Positions 1 to 10,226 are shown, counted from the stretch's first letter. The stretch is 64,000 nt of DNA from Photobacterium profundum (GCF_003026285.1 NZ_PYOD01000006.1:1-64000); one strand, 5' to 3'. Made by a program: numbers and translations. The notes: generated by a model not told the origin, from the sequence alone.

Positions 1-11
1 ATAGACACTGC

Positions 12-88
12 GGAGTGGTAGTTCAGTTGGTTAGAATACCGGCCTGTCACGCCGGGGGTCGCGGGTTCGAGTCCCGTCCACTCCGCCA
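12..88 (+). tRNA. tRNA-Asp (GTC)
   Basis: A 77-nt cloverleaf with the CCA end encoded. The anticodon loop carries GTC, the D-loop and T-loop (GGTTCGAGTCC) sequences are canonical, and the acceptor stem GGAGTGG pairs with CCACTCC. It is followed by a Rho-independent terminator, so it is the last gene of a transcript that begins before the window. Confidence 0.97.
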
Positions 89-97
89 TTATTGAAG

Positions 98-128
98 AAG
101 CCCTAATCGAAAGATTAGGGCTTTTTTT
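98..128 (+). terminator. Rho-independent terminator after tRNA-Asp
   Basis: A stem AAGCCCTAATC / GATTAGGGCTT with a short GAAA-like loop runs into a T tract. It ends the tRNA-Asp transcript and lies just before the convergent end of ilvY. Confidence 0.9.
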
Positions 129-167
129 CGTCTGTAGAAAGTCAATACTAACCCCTCTACTATCGTT

Positions 168-1037
168 TTAAAAAAGCTGTAATAGTGCGTGTAGTAAAGG
201 CTCTTTTTCTCGAGACTGTTTACAGCACAAGCCTAGGCTTAAAGGCTCAATTGATTCATGGCTTAGCCTTTGTACTTTATTGCTCATTGGACTGTTGTTG
301 ATGACGACATCTGGTGCAATGCCAATTCCACATCCAAGTGCGACCATGCTAACAATTGCTTCATGCCCTGATATTTGCGCATAGATAGATGGTTGGATTT
401 TTTTTGTTTTAAACCATTTATCTGCACGAGATCGAGCGGGCCCTGATTCCGGTAAGATAAAAGGGAGTGATTGCCAATCAGGATCGCCTGTAAGGTACTT
501 TTGAATTGCAGGTGGTGCTATAAGTGGGCTTATGACTGACATCTGTACTTGATCAAGCTCTATATAAGTTAGCTTCGACGGCATAGTTTCAGGCTTTGCT
601 GCAATGGCAATGTCAACTTCACCAGAGATGACTTTATCTATCGCTTCTGCCGGATCTCCGGTGCGTAATTGAATTTCGATTTGTGGATAGGTAAGACGAA
701 ATTCGTTGAGAATACTCGGCAAGTGGCTATAGCTCGCTGTGACAGAGCAAAACATTTTTAACTTACCTTGAAGTGAATGGGTCTCGTCTTTTAATTCAGC
801 TTTTAATTCTATCCAGCTTGTCACAATTGAAGATGCTACAGGTAATAGTTTTCTACCTGCTGATGTTAATTCGACACTTCGGTTATCGCGTACAAATAAA
901 GTTTGGTTAATATCATCTTCTAGTCGCTGAATGATTCGGCTTAGCGCTGAAGGGCTTATATGCATCTTCTGTGCGGTTTTACTAAAGCTTTTTGAATCAC
1001 ACAAATGAAGGAATAACTGTAAGTTTTTTATGTTCAT
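168..1037 (-). CDS. ilvY: LysR-family activator IlvY
   Basis: A 289-aa LysR-type regulator with an N-terminal winged helix-turn-helix (about residues 1-60, MNIKNLQLFLHLCDSKSFSKTA) and a C-terminal effector-binding domain. IlvY in enterobacteria is about 297 aa; it senses acetolactate/acetohydroxybutyrate and activates ilvC. The assignment rests on the LysR fold plus the divergent position beside ilvC, the classical ilvY-ilvC arrangement. The 132-bp interval between the two genes carries inverted repeats of LysR type (see the regulatory entry). The start is the ATG whose complement is at 1035-1037. Confidence 0.9.
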   Translation of the reverse strand: MNIKNLQLFLHLCDSKSFSKTAQKMHISPSALSRIIQRLEDDINQTLFVRDNRSVELTSAGRKLLPVASSIVTSWIELKAELKDETHSLQGKLKMFCSVTASYSHLPSILNEFRLTYPQIEIQLRTGDPAEAIDKVISGEVDIAIAAKPETMPSKLTYIELDQVQMSVISPLIAPPAIQKYLTGDPDWQSLPFILPESGPARSRADKWFKTKKIQPSIYAQISGHEAIVSMVALGCGIGIAPDVVINNSPMSNKVQRLSHESIEPLSLGLCCKQSREKEPLLHALLQLF

Positions 1038-1043
1038 TAGTCT

Positions 1044-1116
1044 CGTTGCATTTTTTGCAATTACTTATTGTGAATATATCACTTTGCGCAACGAAACACC
1101 TGATCTACTATCAGGT
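1044..1116. promoter_or_regulatory. ilvY-ilvC divergent control region
   Basis: Inverted repeats are packed in the intergenic region: TTGCA-N5-TGCAA at 1046-1060 (a LysR T-N11-A style site), GTGA-N5-TCAC at 1070-1082, TTGCGCAA at 1084-1091, and a 7-bp-arm hairpin ACCTGAT/ATCAGGT at 1098-1116. The two TTGC/GCAA elements are the best candidates for paired IlvY operators by analogy with the E. coli ilvYC region. Which repeats are bound is inference. Confidence 0.6.
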
Positions 1117-1169
1117 TATTCGACAAGAGAGTGTCGACCTAAAGAGCAGAATTCACGGAGAGTTTCACC

Positions 1170-2654
1170 ATGGCTAATTATTTCAATACCTTAAACTTAC
1201 GTCAGCAGTTAGATCAACTAGGTCGTTGTCGTTTTATGGATCGTAATGAGTTTGCAGCAGAGGCTGACTACCTGAAAGGAAAAAAAGTAGTTATTGTTGG
1301 TTGTGGTGCGCAGGGTCTGAATCAGGGCCTAAATATGCGTGATTCTGGTCTTGATGTTTCTTATGCGCTACGTCAAGCAGCGATTGATGAGCAACGTCAG
1401 TCGTATAAGAATGCGAAAGAAAATGGCTTTGATGTAGGTAGCTACGAACAGTTAATCCCAATTGCAGACTTAGTGGTTAACCTAACGCCTGATAAGCAGC
1501 ATTCAAATGTGGTTGAAACGGTAATGCCACTAATGAAAGAAGGGGCTGCCCTTGGTTATTCGCATGGCTTCAACATTGTTGAAGAAGGCATGCAGATTCG
1601 TAAAGATATCACTGTTGTAATGGTTGCGCCCAAGTGTCCAGGTACTGAAGTACGTGAAGAATATAAGCGTGGCTTTGGTGTTCCAACACTTATTGCTGTT
1701 CACCCAGAGAATGATCCAAAAGGTGATGGTCAAGAAATCGCTAAAGCTTGGGCTGCTGCCACTGGTGGCCACCGTGCCGGCGTATTAGAATCATCATTTG
1801 TTGCTGAAGTTAAATCTGACCTTATGGGTGAGCAAACAATTTTGTGCGGCATGCTACAAGCTGGTTCAATCGTTTGTTACGAGAAAATGATCGCTGATGG
1901 TATCGATGCAGGTTATGCCGGTAAACTTCTACAGTATGGTTGGGAAACGATTACTGAAGCACTGAAGTTTGGTGGTATTACACATATGATGGATCGCTTA
2001 TCAAACCCTGCAAAAGTGAAAGCATTCGAGCTTTCTGAAGAACTTAAAGATCTAATGCGTCCACTGTATAACAAACACATGGACGATATCATTACAGGGC
2101 ACTTCTCTAGCACCATGATGGCTGACTGGGCTAACGATGACGTTAACCTACTGGGCTGGCGTGAAGAGACGGGTGAGACTGCATTCGAAAACTACCCAAC
2201 AACTGATGTTGAAATCCCAGAGCAAGAGTACTTCGATAACGGTATTTTGATGGTTGCTATGGTTCGTGCTGGAGTTGAGCTTGCGTTTGAAGCAATGACT
2301 GCATCTGGCATTGTTGAAGAATCAGCATATTACGAATCACTACACGAGCTACCATTGATTGCGAATACAGTGGCACGTAAGCGCCTGTATGAAATGAACG
2401 TAGTAATTTCAGATACTGCGGAATATGGTAACTACCTATTTGCTAACGTAGCAACTCCACTACTTCGTGAGAAGTTTATGGCTGACGTTGATACTGATGT
2501 TATTGGCCGTGGCTTGGGTGAAGTGAGCAACCAAGTTAGCAATGAAACACTGATTGTTGTGAATGAGACACTGCGTAGCCATCCTGTTGAGTGGGTTGGT
2601 CAAGAGTTACGTGGCTACATGACAGACATGAAGCGTATTGCTGTTGGTGATTAA
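1170..2654 (+). CDS. ilvC: Ketol-acid reductoisomerase, class II
   Basis: A 494-aa protein, the length of enterobacterial class II KARI (491 aa) and much longer than the roughly 330-aa class I enzymes. It converts 2-acetolactate or 2-aceto-2-hydroxybutyrate to the dihydroxy acid with NADPH and Mg2+, the second common step of valine and isoleucine synthesis. The N-terminal Rossmann domain shows [20 protein letters not shown] near residue 45; two C-terminal knotted domains follow, with the metal-site stretch [13 protein letters not shown] near residue 215. The start ATG is preceded by ACGGAG. It is transcribed divergently from ilvY and ends in a strong terminator. Confidence 0.98.
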   Translation: MANYFNTLNLRQQLDQLGRCRFMDRNEFAAEADYLKGKKVVIVGCGAQGLNQGLNMRDSGLDVSYALRQAAIDEQRQSYKNAKENGFDVGSYEQLIPIADLVVNLTPDKQHSNVVETVMPLMKEGAALGYSHGFNIVEEGMQIRKDITVVMVAPKCPGTEVREEYKRGFGVPTLIAVHPENDPKGDGQEIAKAWAAATGGHRAGVLESSFVAEVKSDLMGEQTILCGMLQAGSIVCYEKMIADGIDAGYAGKLLQYGWETITEALKFGGITHMMDRLSNPAKVKAFELSEELKDLMRPLYNKHMDDIITGHFSSTMMADWANDDVNLLGWREETGETAFENYPTTDVEIPEQEYFDNGILMVAMVRAGVELAFEAMTASGIVEESAYYESLHELPLIANTVARKRLYEMNVVISDTAEYGNYLFANVATPLLREKFMADVDTDVIGRGLGEVSNQVSNETLIVVNETLRSHPVEWVGQELRGYMTDMKRIAVGD

Positions 2655-2680
2655 TCTCCAATAAATACACAGAAAAAAAG

Positions 2681-2712
2681 AAGCCCAGCACATAATCGTG
2701 CTGGGCTTTTTA
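2681..2712 (+). terminator. Rho-independent terminator of ilvC
   Basis: An 11-bp stem AAGCCCAGCAC / GTGCTGGGCTT with a 6-nt loop is followed by a T run, 27 bp after the ilvC stop. Confidence 0.92.
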
Positions 2713-2755
2713 TTTGTTCATTATTGACCATCAACCATTCTATAAACCGTGATTA

Positions 2756-3022
2756 TTAATCCTCGCTTTTAGATTTGGTTGTAAGTTTTTCTTCAAGTTC
2801 TGCCATTTTCTTTTCTAACTCTGTGAGTTTTTGGCGAGTACGTAATAAAACTTGAGTTTGCACATCAAATTCTTCACGGTTAACCACATCTAACTTACCA
2901 AGTTGTGCTTGAATTACTTGGCGAACTTTTTGTTCTATATCAACGCCTAATTCTTTTACTGGCTGAGGCATCGATTCTTGGATCTGCTTAGCAACTTGCT
3001 CAAGCTTTTTTGGATCAAACAT
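2756..3022 (-). CDS. ubiK: Ubiquinone biosynthesis accessory factor UbiK (YqiC/BMFP family)
   Basis: An 88-aa protein beginning [19 protein letters not shown], typical of the YqiC/BMFP family. The C-terminal third is a heptad-rich coiled coil (about residues 52-80, [20 protein letters not shown]), as expected for the trimerising family members. In E. coli UbiK supports aerobic ubiquinone synthesis together with UbiJ, whose gene is also in this window at about 33.5 kb. A GGAG Shine-Dalgarno lies before the ATG. It is a single-gene unit between ilvC and the efflux operon, with no linkage to other ubi genes. Confidence 0.93.
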   Translation of the reverse strand: MFDPKKLEQVAKQIQESMPQPVKELGVDIEQKVRQVIQAQLGKLDVVNREEFDVQTQVLLRTRQKLTELEKKMAELEEKLTTKSKSED

Positions 3023-3104
3023 AGCTTTAGTAGCTCCGTCACGGGTTTAAGTTTGTTGTGCTTATTTTATTCAATCACAGCGCAATTGTCGTCGTTGAAT
3101 CGTG

Positions 3105-3136
3105 AAAATAAAAGAGGCCGCACAATGGCGGCCTCT
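3105..3136 (-). terminator. Terminator of the RND efflux operon
   Basis: Read on the minus strand, a stem AGAGGCCGC / GCGGCCTCT with a 6-nt loop is followed by TTTTATTTT. It lies 19 bp beyond the stop of the RND permease. Confidence 0.85.
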
Positions 3137-3154
3137 GAATTGATATTTATTTAA

Positions 3155-6100
3155 TTAGCAATCACGAGCTTTCAAAGCATTTCTTGCTTCGTCAGCCCGC
3201 TTTAACTTTTCCAAATCCTTATCCTCCATAAAGGTAGGTAAAGGTTTGTGAATACTTGCTAAGTAAGTATAAATCACGGGTAATACGAACAAGGTAAATA
3301 TTGTACCGATTGCCAGACCTGAAACAATTACGATACCAATACTAAAGCGTTGCGCTGCACCAGCTCCCGAAGCATAAAGCAGCGGGATAAGACCTGCGAT
3401 CATCGCTGCAGTTGTCATTAGGATTGGACGAAGACGAACCTTCGCAGCTTCCATAACAGCGTCCATGCGATTTTTCTGATGCAGTAACTGCTCTTCTTTG
3501 GCGACTTCACAGATAAGAATACCGTGCTTGGTAATCAAACCTATGAGGGTGATTAACCCAACCTGAGAATAGATATTCATTGATGCAGCCCCCCACGAAA
3601 GGGCGATCAATGCGCCACAAATCGCAAGTGGTACCGATACCAGAATAACGAGTGGATCACGCAATGATTCAAATTGAATCGCTAGTACTAAGTAGATAAT
3701 GGCGAGTGCTAGTGCAAACGTCATGTATAAGGCACTACCTTCAGTTACGTACTGACGTGCTTCACCCATAAAGTCATACTGATAGCCTGATGGCAATTTA
3801 TCTACAGCTTCTGTTTGGAACCAGTTAATCGCATCACCCATTGCCGTTCCTGGTGCTGGTACAGCGCCAATAGTGGCAGAGTTAAGCTGATTGAAGTGAG
3901 GTAGTGCACGAGGTTCAGCTACAACATCAATCGTAATTAAGCTACCAAGAGGAATCGCTTTTCCATCCGCTGCGCGGACGTAGTAGCCATTAATTGACTC
4001 AGGGTTTAGGCGGTATTTACGTTCAACTTGAGGGATAACCTCATAAGAACGGCCATTCAGGTCAATACGGTTTACATAACCGTCTGCCATCATTGTACTT
4101 AACGTCATACCAATATCTTGCATGGTGACGCCGTAAGCACCGGCTTTGTCTTTATCAATACTGATTTTCATAGTTGCAGAGTCATAGTTCAAATCCAGAT
4201 CCGAATATACGAACATTGGATTGTTTTTAACTGCAGTTAAGATATCAGTAGTTACTTGGAATAAGCTTTCAAACTGGTTTGGTGTTGTGATTACGAACTG
4301 AATCGGTAAGCCAGAACCAGCACCTGGTAGTTCAGGCATTTGGAAGGCTGTTACTGCCATTTCAGGAACGTCTTTCACCAAGTCAGTTACGCGCTTAACA
4401 ACTTCAGCCTGACTCGCTTCTCGTTCACTCCACGGTACCATTGATGCAATACCAAAGGCTTGGTTTGAACTAGGCACACCAGAGAATACCTGCGCATAAG
4501 CAACTTCTGGCTGATCACTCAGCATTTTGTTAACTTCTTGCATGGTATTTTCAATGTAATCCAAGTTTGCGTTTGATGGGGCGGTACCCATCATCATCAA
4601 TACACCTTTATCTTCAGATGGTGCAAGTTCGCTTGGAATAAATTTAAATAAGAACGGTAAGCTCGTCAGTACAATCGCTGCAAATACAATAACCACTGGA
4701 CGCATTGTCATTACACCGCCAAGCATTTTCTCATAGCGGTTAGTCATGCGGTCCAAGAAGCTATGGACAGTTGATTCGAATTTACTTGGCTTTTCATTTG
4801 CTTTTAGCATTTTCGAACACATCATCGGCGATAATGTTAGTGCGATAATACCTGACACAAATACAGCACCAGCCAGTGTTAAAGCAAACTCTTTAAACAA
4901 TGAACCAGTGATACCACCCATCATTGCAATTGGAGCATATACCGCACCCAAGGTTAGCGTCATGGCAATAACCGGCACTGCGATTTCACGCGTACCAATG
5001 ATTGCTGCTCGGAATGGTGACTCACCTAGCTTAATGTGACGGTCGACGTTTTCTAGAACAACGATCGCATCATCTACTACCAGTCCGATTGCTAATACCA
5101 TTGCCAGCAATGTCATTAGGTTCCATGAGAACCCAAACATCTGCATGACTAAGGCAACACCAATCAGTGATAGTGGAATAGTAATAATTGGGATTAAAAC
5201 AGCACGGAATGAACCCAAGAATAAGGTAATAACCACTAATACGATCAATGCCGCTTCAGCGATAGTTTTGATTACTTCTTGAATTGATTCGTTAATCGCA
5301 ATGGTTGAATCATACATCACATTCATTTTGATGTTACTTGGCATATTGCGTTCTAATTCAGGCAATAATGTTAGTACATCTGCTGCGATATTGATTGGGT
5401 TAGCACTCGGTGCTGCATTTATTGCAGCAACAACCGCTTCTTCACCATTAGCAGAAGCTCGATAAATATCGTGGCTTTTTTCCAATGATACTTTTGCGAT
5501 ATCGCCTAGGCGAATAACTTGACCATCTTTCGTTGAAACAACTAATTTAGCCAGCTCATCAGTGTTTGATACCTGTGTATCGGCAGTACCGTTGTACAGA
5601 ACGAATTCGCCAACCGCTTGTCCCGTCGCAGACTGATAGTTATTCGCATTTAATACGCTCATTACATCAGTTGCGGTTAGGTTGTAAGCTGCCATTTTAG
5701 GTGGATCTAGCCATACACGTAGCGCATATTTTAGACCGCCATATAGGTCGACTTTCGATACACCATTTACAGTAAATAGCTGTGGATTAACCACGCGCTC
5801 TAAGTAATCGGTAATCTGGCTTGATACTAACTCATCACTGGTGAAACCGATGTACATAACCGCAGTTGTAGAGCCGGTTGACATGGTAACCGTGGGATCT
5901 TCAGACTCTTTCGGTAGCTGAGATCGTACTGAGTTAGTTTTCGCTAGAATATCAGCCAGTGCACCATTTGGATCGGTGTTTAACTTCATCGTAACTGTGA
6001 TGGTTGAAGACCCTAACACTGAGGATGATGTCATGTAGTCGATATTATCGGCTTGTGCTATCGCTTGCTCTAAAGGCTGAGTAATAAAGCCTTGAATAAG

Positions 6101-6271
6101 GTTAGCACTTGCACCGTAGTAACTGGTTGTTACCGTTACTACGGTATTGGTCATGTCTGGGTATTCTCGAACCTGCATTTTAAAAATAGCTTGCAGGCCA
6201 AGTAAAGCAATCAAAAAGCTGATTGATACCGCCAGAACAGGACGCTTAATAAAAACATCTGTAAAGCGCAT
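3155..6271 (-). CDS. RND efflux transporter permease, HAE1-like
   Basis: A 1038-aa inner-membrane pump, the usual size for AcrB/HAE1-type resistance-nodulation-division permeases. It begins MRFTDVFIKRPVLAVSISFLI (TM1), followed by a large periplasmic porter domain, then a TM2-6 block that includes the proton-relay stretch LAIGLVVDDAIVVLENVDRH near residue 400, with the paired Asp residues needed for proton coupling. A second porter domain and a TM8-12 block complete the internal duplication. It takes substrates from the periplasm and drives them out using the proton gradient. It follows the adaptor gene by 12 bp and has a GGAGGATTA Shine-Dalgarno. No outer-membrane channel gene is adjacent, so a TolC-type partner elsewhere is likely. 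Confidence 0.95.
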   Translation of the reverse strand: MRFTDVFIKRPVLAVSISFLIALLGLQAIFKMQVREYPDMTNTVVTVTTSYYGASANLIQGFITQPLEQAIAQADNIDYMTSSSVLGSSTITVTMKLNTDPNGALADILAKTNSVRSQLPKESEDPTVTMSTGSTTAVMYIGFTSDELVSSQITDYLERVVNPQLFTVNGVSKVDLYGGLKYALRVWLDPPKMAAYNLTATDVMSVLNANNYQSATGQAVGEFVLYNGTADTQVSNTDELAKLVVSTKDGQVIRLGDIAKVSLEKSHDIYRASANGEEAVVAAINAAPSANPINIAADVLTLLPELERNMPSNIKMNVMYDSTIAINESIQEVIKTIAEAALIVLVVITLFLGSFRAVLIPIITIPLSLIGVALVMQMFGFSWNLMTLLAMVLAIGLVVDDAIVVLENVDRHIKLGESPFRAAIIGTREIAVPVIAMTLTLGAVYAPIAMMGGITGSLFKEFALTLAGAVFVSGIIALTLSPMMCSKMLKANEKPSKFESTVHSFLDRMTNRYEKMLGGVMTMRPVVIVFAAIVLTSLPFLFKFIPSELAPSEDKGVLMMMGTAPSNANLDYIENTMQEVNKMLSDQPEVAYAQVFSGVPSSNQAFGIASMVPWSEREASQAEVVKRVTDLVKDVPEMAVTAFQMPELPGAGSGLPIQFVITTPNQFESLFQVTTDILTAVKNNPMFVYSDLDLNYDSATMKISIDKDKAGAYGVTMQDIGMTLSTMMADGYVNRIDLNGRSYEVIPQVERKYRLNPESINGYYVRAADGKAIPLGSLITIDVVAEPRALPHFNQLNSATIGAVPAPGTAMGDAINWFQTEAVDKLPSGYQYDFMGEARQYVTEGSALYMTFALALAIIYLVLAIQFESLRDPLVILVSVPLAICGALIALSWGAASMNIYSQVGLITLIGLITKHGILICEVAKEEQLLHQKNRMDAVMEAAKVRLRPILMTTAAMIAGLIPLLYASGAGAAQRFSIGIVIVSGLAIGTIFTLFVLPVIYTYLASIHKPLPTFMEDKDLEKLKRADEARNALKARDC

Positions 6272-6283
6272 TAATCCTCCGGA

Positions 6284-7390
6284 TTATAGCATTGGTATTT
6301 CAGCTGGCGCTTCTAGTGCATTGCTTTCAACAACACGCACTTTAGCGTCATTACTTAGACGAACCTGACCTGAAGTCACAATGGTATCGTCAACCTTCAC
6401 ACCTTTTAAAATGTGCACAACGGCGCCGTCACGTTCACCTGTTTCTACAACAGATTGGCGCGCGCGTAAGTCACCGTTTTCATCTTTATTTACTACGTAA
6501 ACATTATCGCCATATAACGTAAAGGTAATGGCTGTTTGCGGTAAGATGATTTGGTTTTCTAACGTTGGCAGAATGATGCTAGCGCGGGCAAACATCCCTG
6601 AACGCAACTGACCATCGTTATTTGGAATATCAGCCTGAATTTGAACTAAACCACTTTGGTAGTTAACGGCAGGCTCAATGGCACTGATTTTCCCTCTGAA
6701 TGGTGTTTCAGGGTAAGCGTCAACAAATATATCGACTTCTTGACCAAGGTAGATTTCAGAGATATCGGTTTGTGGCACTGTGAAGCGTAGCTTCATTAAG
6801 GTCGTATCTTCTAGGCGAACAACGTCAGTTCCTGGCTGAATATATTGACCAAGGAAAATATTACGTAAGCCAACGACACCATCGAAAGGCGCTTTGATGG
6901 TACGGCGATCAATCGTCGCTTTTAGGCTTTTTATATCAGCAACCAGCGAAAAATAAGCCGCTTCAGCATCATCATAAGATTCTTTCGAGATAGATCCTTT
7001 CTTATAAAGACCTTGATAGCGAATGTACTTTGCTTTTGCAGCAGGAAGACGTGCTTGGCTACTTTGTAAGTTGGCATTTTCAACATCAGAATCAAGTGCT
7101 ATCAGCTTTTGACCCGCTTTTACAATTGCGCCAGATTCAAAGTCGATATCATCGATAACACCAGATGCCTCTGTTGATATCATTACACCTTGATTGGGTT
7201 CGATAAAGCCAATAGCGTCAATAACAGGAACCCAACTTCCTGCTTTGGCGTCTACGACGGTTACTGGAAAATCAGGTTCAGGCATACTTGCCATGTATTC
7301 TGCTATTTTTTTCTGCTTAATCAGATTAAAACCTATCACACTACCGAACAGCAGTAGCGCGACAAATAGCATCACTATCCATTTTTTCAT
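6284..7390 (-). CDS. RND efflux periplasmic adaptor (membrane fusion protein)
   Basis: A 368-aa adaptor: one N-terminal membrane anchor (residues about 4-24, WIVMLFVALLLFGSVIGFNLI), a barrel-sandwich lipoyl half (GFIEPNQGVMISTEASGVI), a fairly short alpha-hairpin around residues 100-160, the second lipoyl half (IKAPFDGVVGLRNIFLGQYI), then beta-barrel and membrane-proximal domains. It should bridge the downstream RND permease to an outer-membrane channel. It has no lipobox Cys, so the anchor is a transmembrane segment rather than a lipid. It sits second in the operon, 28 bp after the tetR-type gene. Confidence 0.93.
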   Translation of the reverse strand: MKKWIVMLFVALLLFGSVIGFNLIKQKKIAEYMASMPEPDFPVTVVDAKAGSWVPVIDAIGFIEPNQGVMISTEASGVIDDIDFESGAIVKAGQKLIALDSDVENANLQSSQARLPAAKAKYIRYQGLYKKGSISKESYDDAEAAYFSLVADIKSLKATIDRRTIKAPFDGVVGLRNIFLGQYIQPGTDVVRLEDTTLMKLRFTVPQTDISEIYLGQEVDIFVDAYPETPFRGKISAIEPAVNYQSGLVQIQADIPNNDGQLRSGMFARASIILPTLENQIILPQTAITFTLYGDNVYVVNKDENGDLRARQSVVETGERDGAVVHILKGVKVDDTIVTSGQVRLSNDAKVRVVESNALEAPAEIPML

Positions 7391-7418
7391 TTTAGGGTGT
7401 GCTCCGGAATTGCTAATG

Positions 7419-7985
7419 TTAATGCTTAGTTATGGCGTCCCAACAAGCATCGATGGCTGCGTCTATAGCTTCATCGGTGACCGTTACAAGGCCTTTCATA
7501 TGTTTACGAGCCAGGCAACTGCTAGGCTCAAGGCTTAAAACACTTAATATTTCATTATCGAGGTCTTTAAATTGACCGCTTGCTTTCCCCTCATCAAAGA
7601 GGCGATCAACTTGTGCAAACATCTTTTTTTCTAATAATCGCTGCTCGTGATTATCGCGGCGAGGTAAGTTTTCAAACTGGCCTCTATTGATCAATGGTGC
7701 ATCACCGCGTGTTGCCATATTCCATATATTTAGCCACATAGTGCGAAACCGTTGTTTCAACGGCATTTCATCAGACACATTAAGTGTCAGTTTGTTCGCA
7801 ACATAGCCTAAAATATGATCATGAAGTTGGTAGAGTAGATCATCTTTATCTTCAAAATAACGATAAATCGTCCCCGCAGCGACCCCAGCTTCTTTAGCAA
7901 CCATTTGCATGGAAAGCCCATGAAATCCGTACTCGGCGAGCAGTTTTTCTGTTGCTAGTAAGATACGTTCTTTTTTATTATTCAT
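7419..7985 (-). CDS. TetR/AcrR-family regulator of the RND operon
   Basis: A 188-aa regulator starting MNNKKERILLATEKLLAEYG, with a TetR-type helix-turn-helix at about residues 10-55 (AKEAGVAAGTIYRYFEDKDDLL) and a ligand-binding C-terminal region. An upstream in-frame start would add 20 residues, but those codons lie inside a 34-bp palindrome that overlaps the likely promoter, so the internal ATG at 7983-7985 is preferred. As first gene of an operon with an adaptor and a pump, it is probably an autorepressor induced by a pump substrate. The ligand cannot be told from sequence. Confidence 0.88.
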   Translation of the reverse strand: MNNKKERILLATEKLLAEYGFHGLSMQMVAKEAGVAAGTIYRYFEDKDDLLYQLHDHILGYVANKLTLNVSDEMPLKQRFRTMWLNIWNMATRGDAPLINRGQFENLPRRDNHEQRLLEKKMFAQVDRLFDEGKASGQFKDLDNEILSVLSLEPSSCLARKHMKGLVTVTDEAIDAAIDACWDAITKH

Positions 7986-8003
7986 GGGGTATTCAATGTT
8001 AAA

Positions 8004-8037
8004 TAAAATAATGAATGAATGTTCATTCATTATTTTA
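8004..8037. promoter_or_regulatory. 34-bp palindromic operator of the TetR/RND operon
   Basis: Two perfect 16-bp arms (8004-8019 and 8022-8037) are separated by TG; the core is ATGAATGAA-TG-TTCATTCAT. On the minus strand a sigma70-like promoter reads TTGCAC (8054-8059), 16-bp spacer, TAAAAT (8032-8037), so the -10 hexamer forms the edge of the palindrome. The geometry fits repression by the TetR protein encoded 19 bp downstream. Confidence 0.82.
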
Positions 8038-8184
8038 AATGGCATAAAATTTTGTGCAAGTATTTTCTTATCCCCCTTTAGTTTCGTGAATGCTTCGAGG
8101 AGGGCTTAATAGACAAGTTGTAAGAACCCGCTACAATGCGCCTGTTGGTGTTAACACGATAAAAATTTGAAACAGGATAAGCAG

Positions 8185-10206
8185 ATGAAACTGAACTCAA
8201 GGCAAACAGAAGCAGTGAAATACATAGCTGGACCATGTCTTGTTCTGGCTGGGGCTGGATCAGGTAAAACTCGTGTAATCACTAATAAAATTGCGTACTT
8301 AGTTCAGCATTGTGACTATAAAGCTCGCAACATCGCTGCTTTAACCTTTACCAATAAAGCTGCACGTGAAATGAAAGAGCGTGTTGGGAAAACTTTGGGT
8401 AAGAAAGAAGCCAAAGGTTTAATGGTGTCAACATTTCACACTTTGGGCTTAAATATTATTCGTCGTGAATATAAAGCTCTTGGTTTGAAAGCCAATTTTT
8501 CTTTGTTTGATGATCAAGACCAAATGGCTTTGTTAAAAGAATTAACAGAAGATGAATTAGACGGCGATAAAGATCTGTTAAAGCTATTACAGTCTGCGAT
8601 TTCCAACTGGAAAAATGAGATGTTGTCGGCTGCAGAAGCACAAGCTTATGCCCAATCAGAACGTGATCAGTTATTTGCTCATTGTTACGAGCTGTATCAA
8701 CGACAAATGAAAGCGTATAACGCATTAGATTTTGATGACTTAATTCTATTGCCTGTATTGCTGCTACGTGATGATCAAGAAGTACGTCAACGTTGGCAAA
8801 ATAAAATTCGTTACCTATTGGTCGACGAATACCAAGATACTAATACCAGCCAATATTTATTTGTGAAGTTGTTAGTCGGCGAGCGCTCGCGTTTTACTGT
8901 GGTCGGTGATGACGATCAGTCGGTATATTCCTGGCGTGGTGCTCAGCCAGAAAACTTAGGGTTATTGCAGAAAGATTTTCCTAGTTTACGGGTGATTAAA
9001 CTTGAACAAAATTACCGCTCAACCAGCCGTATTTTGCGTACTGCCAATATATTGATTGCTAACAATCCTCACCTGTTTGAGAAAGCACTTTTTTCAGAGA
9101 TACCTGACGGCGAAATGCTGAAAGTGATCACGGCTAAAAATGAAGAGCATGAAGCAGAAAAGGTTGTGGGTGAATTGATTGCGCACCGTTTCTTGAATAA
9201 TACTGGGTATAAAGATTATTCGATTTTATACCGTGGCAACCATCAGTCGCGCTTGTTCGAGAAATCATTAATGCAAAACCGAATTCCGTATAAAATTTCC
9301 GGTGGCACGTCATTTTTCTCTCGTTCTGAAATTAAAGATATCATGGCGTACTTTCGTCTGTTAACCAATCTTGATGATGATAATGCTTTCTTACGTATCG
9401 TAAATACGCCACGTCGTGAAATCGGTCCGGTAACGTTAGAAAAGCTGGGTACTTACGCCAATATGCGTGGCAAAAGTTTATTTGCTTCTAGCTTTGAACT
9501 TGGATTAGAGCAACATTTAGCGGGGCGTGGGTTAGAAAATTTACAGCGGTTTACACGCTGGATTGTTGAGATGTCTGAGAATATTGAACGAGGTGACTCG
9601 GTTGCTGCTCTGCGTGAATTAGTGCGTGATATTCATTATGAAGATTGGTTGTATGAAAGCTCTCCAAGCCCTAAAGCGGCAGAGATGCGAATGAAAAACG
9701 TATCTCAGTTGTATAGTTGGGTGACTGCAGATTTAGAGGGCGATAATTATGATAACGAAGTTAAAACATTAAAAGAGATCGTTCAGCGTTTAACACTACG
9801 AGATATGATGGAGCGTGGTGAAGAAGATGATGAAGCAGATCAAGTACAGTTAATGACGCTTCATGCTTCAAAAGGTCTGGAGTTTCCCTATGTGTACCTT
9901 GTTGGTGCCGAAGAGGGGATTTTGCCTCACCAAACCAGCGTGGATGAAGGTAACGTAGAGGAAGAGCGTCGTTTAGCTTATGTTGGCATTACGCGGGCAC
10001 AAAAAGAGTTAACTTTTACCTTGTGTAAAGAGCGCCGACAATACGGTGAGTTGATAAAACCGGAGCCAAGCCGTTTCTTGTATGAATTGCCACAAGATGA
10101 TTTGCACTGGGATGTTGAAAAGCGCCCAGTTACTCAACAAGAGCGAATGCAAAAAGGGCAATCACATATCGCCAACTTACGTGCAGCCATGTTTAAGAAG
10201 AATTAA
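8185..10206 (+). CDS. rep: ATP-dependent DNA helicase Rep (UvrD/Rep superfamily 1)
   Basis: A 673-aa helicase, the same length as E. coli Rep. It begins [29 protein letters not shown] with the Q motif and Walker A, has the DExx box [10 protein letters not shown] near residue 215, QNYRS (motif IV), and the late motifs [12 protein letters not shown] and YVGITRA. It is a 3'-5' helicase that clears proteins ahead of replication forks and helps restart. A TTG 18 bp upstream is in frame, but the ATG at 8185 has an AGGATAA Shine-Dalgarno and matches the Rep N-terminus, so it is used. UvrD is normally longer (about 720 aa), which favours Rep. Confidence 0.95.
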   Translation: MKLNSRQTEAVKYIAGPCLVLAGAGSGKTRVITNKIAYLVQHCDYKARNIAALTFTNKAAREMKERVGKTLGKKEAKGLMVSTFHTLGLNIIRREYKALGLKANFSLFDDQDQMALLKELTEDELDGDKDLLKLLQSAISNWKNEMLSAAEAQAYAQSERDQLFAHCYELYQRQMKAYNALDFDDLILLPVLLLRDDQEVRQRWQNKIRYLLVDEYQDTNTSQYLFVKLLVGERSRFTVVGDDDQSVYSWRGAQPENLGLLQKDFPSLRVIKLEQNYRSTSRILRTANILIANNPHLFEKALFSEIPDGEMLKVITAKNEEHEAEKVVGELIAHRFLNNTGYKDYSILYRGNHQSRLFEKSLMQNRIPYKISGGTSFFSRSEIKDIMAYFRLLTNLDDDNAFLRIVNTPRREIGPVTLEKLGTYANMRGKSLFASSFELGLEQHLAGRGLENLQRFTRWIVEMSENIERGDSVAALRELVRDIHYEDWLYESSPSPKAAEMRMKNVSQLYSWVTADLEGDNYDNEVKTLKEIVQRLTLRDMMERGEEDDEADQVQLMTLHASKGLEFPYVYLVGAEEGILPHQTSVDEGNVEEERRLAYVGITRAQKELTFTLCKERRQYGELIKPEPSRFLYELPQDDLHWDVEKRPVTQQERMQKGQSHIANLRAAMFKKN

Positions 10207-10226
10207 GTTAACAGCAAATATGCATT

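Noticed and set aside
4746..5039. 97-codon plus-strand frame inside the RND permease gene
   Set aside because: Pure antisense shadow of a conserved membrane protein; lacks a ribosome site.
7986..8045. N-terminal extension of the RND-operon TetR regulator
   Set aside because: The extra 20 codons lie inside the palindromic operator and the promoter -10, and family N-termini begin near MNNKKER.
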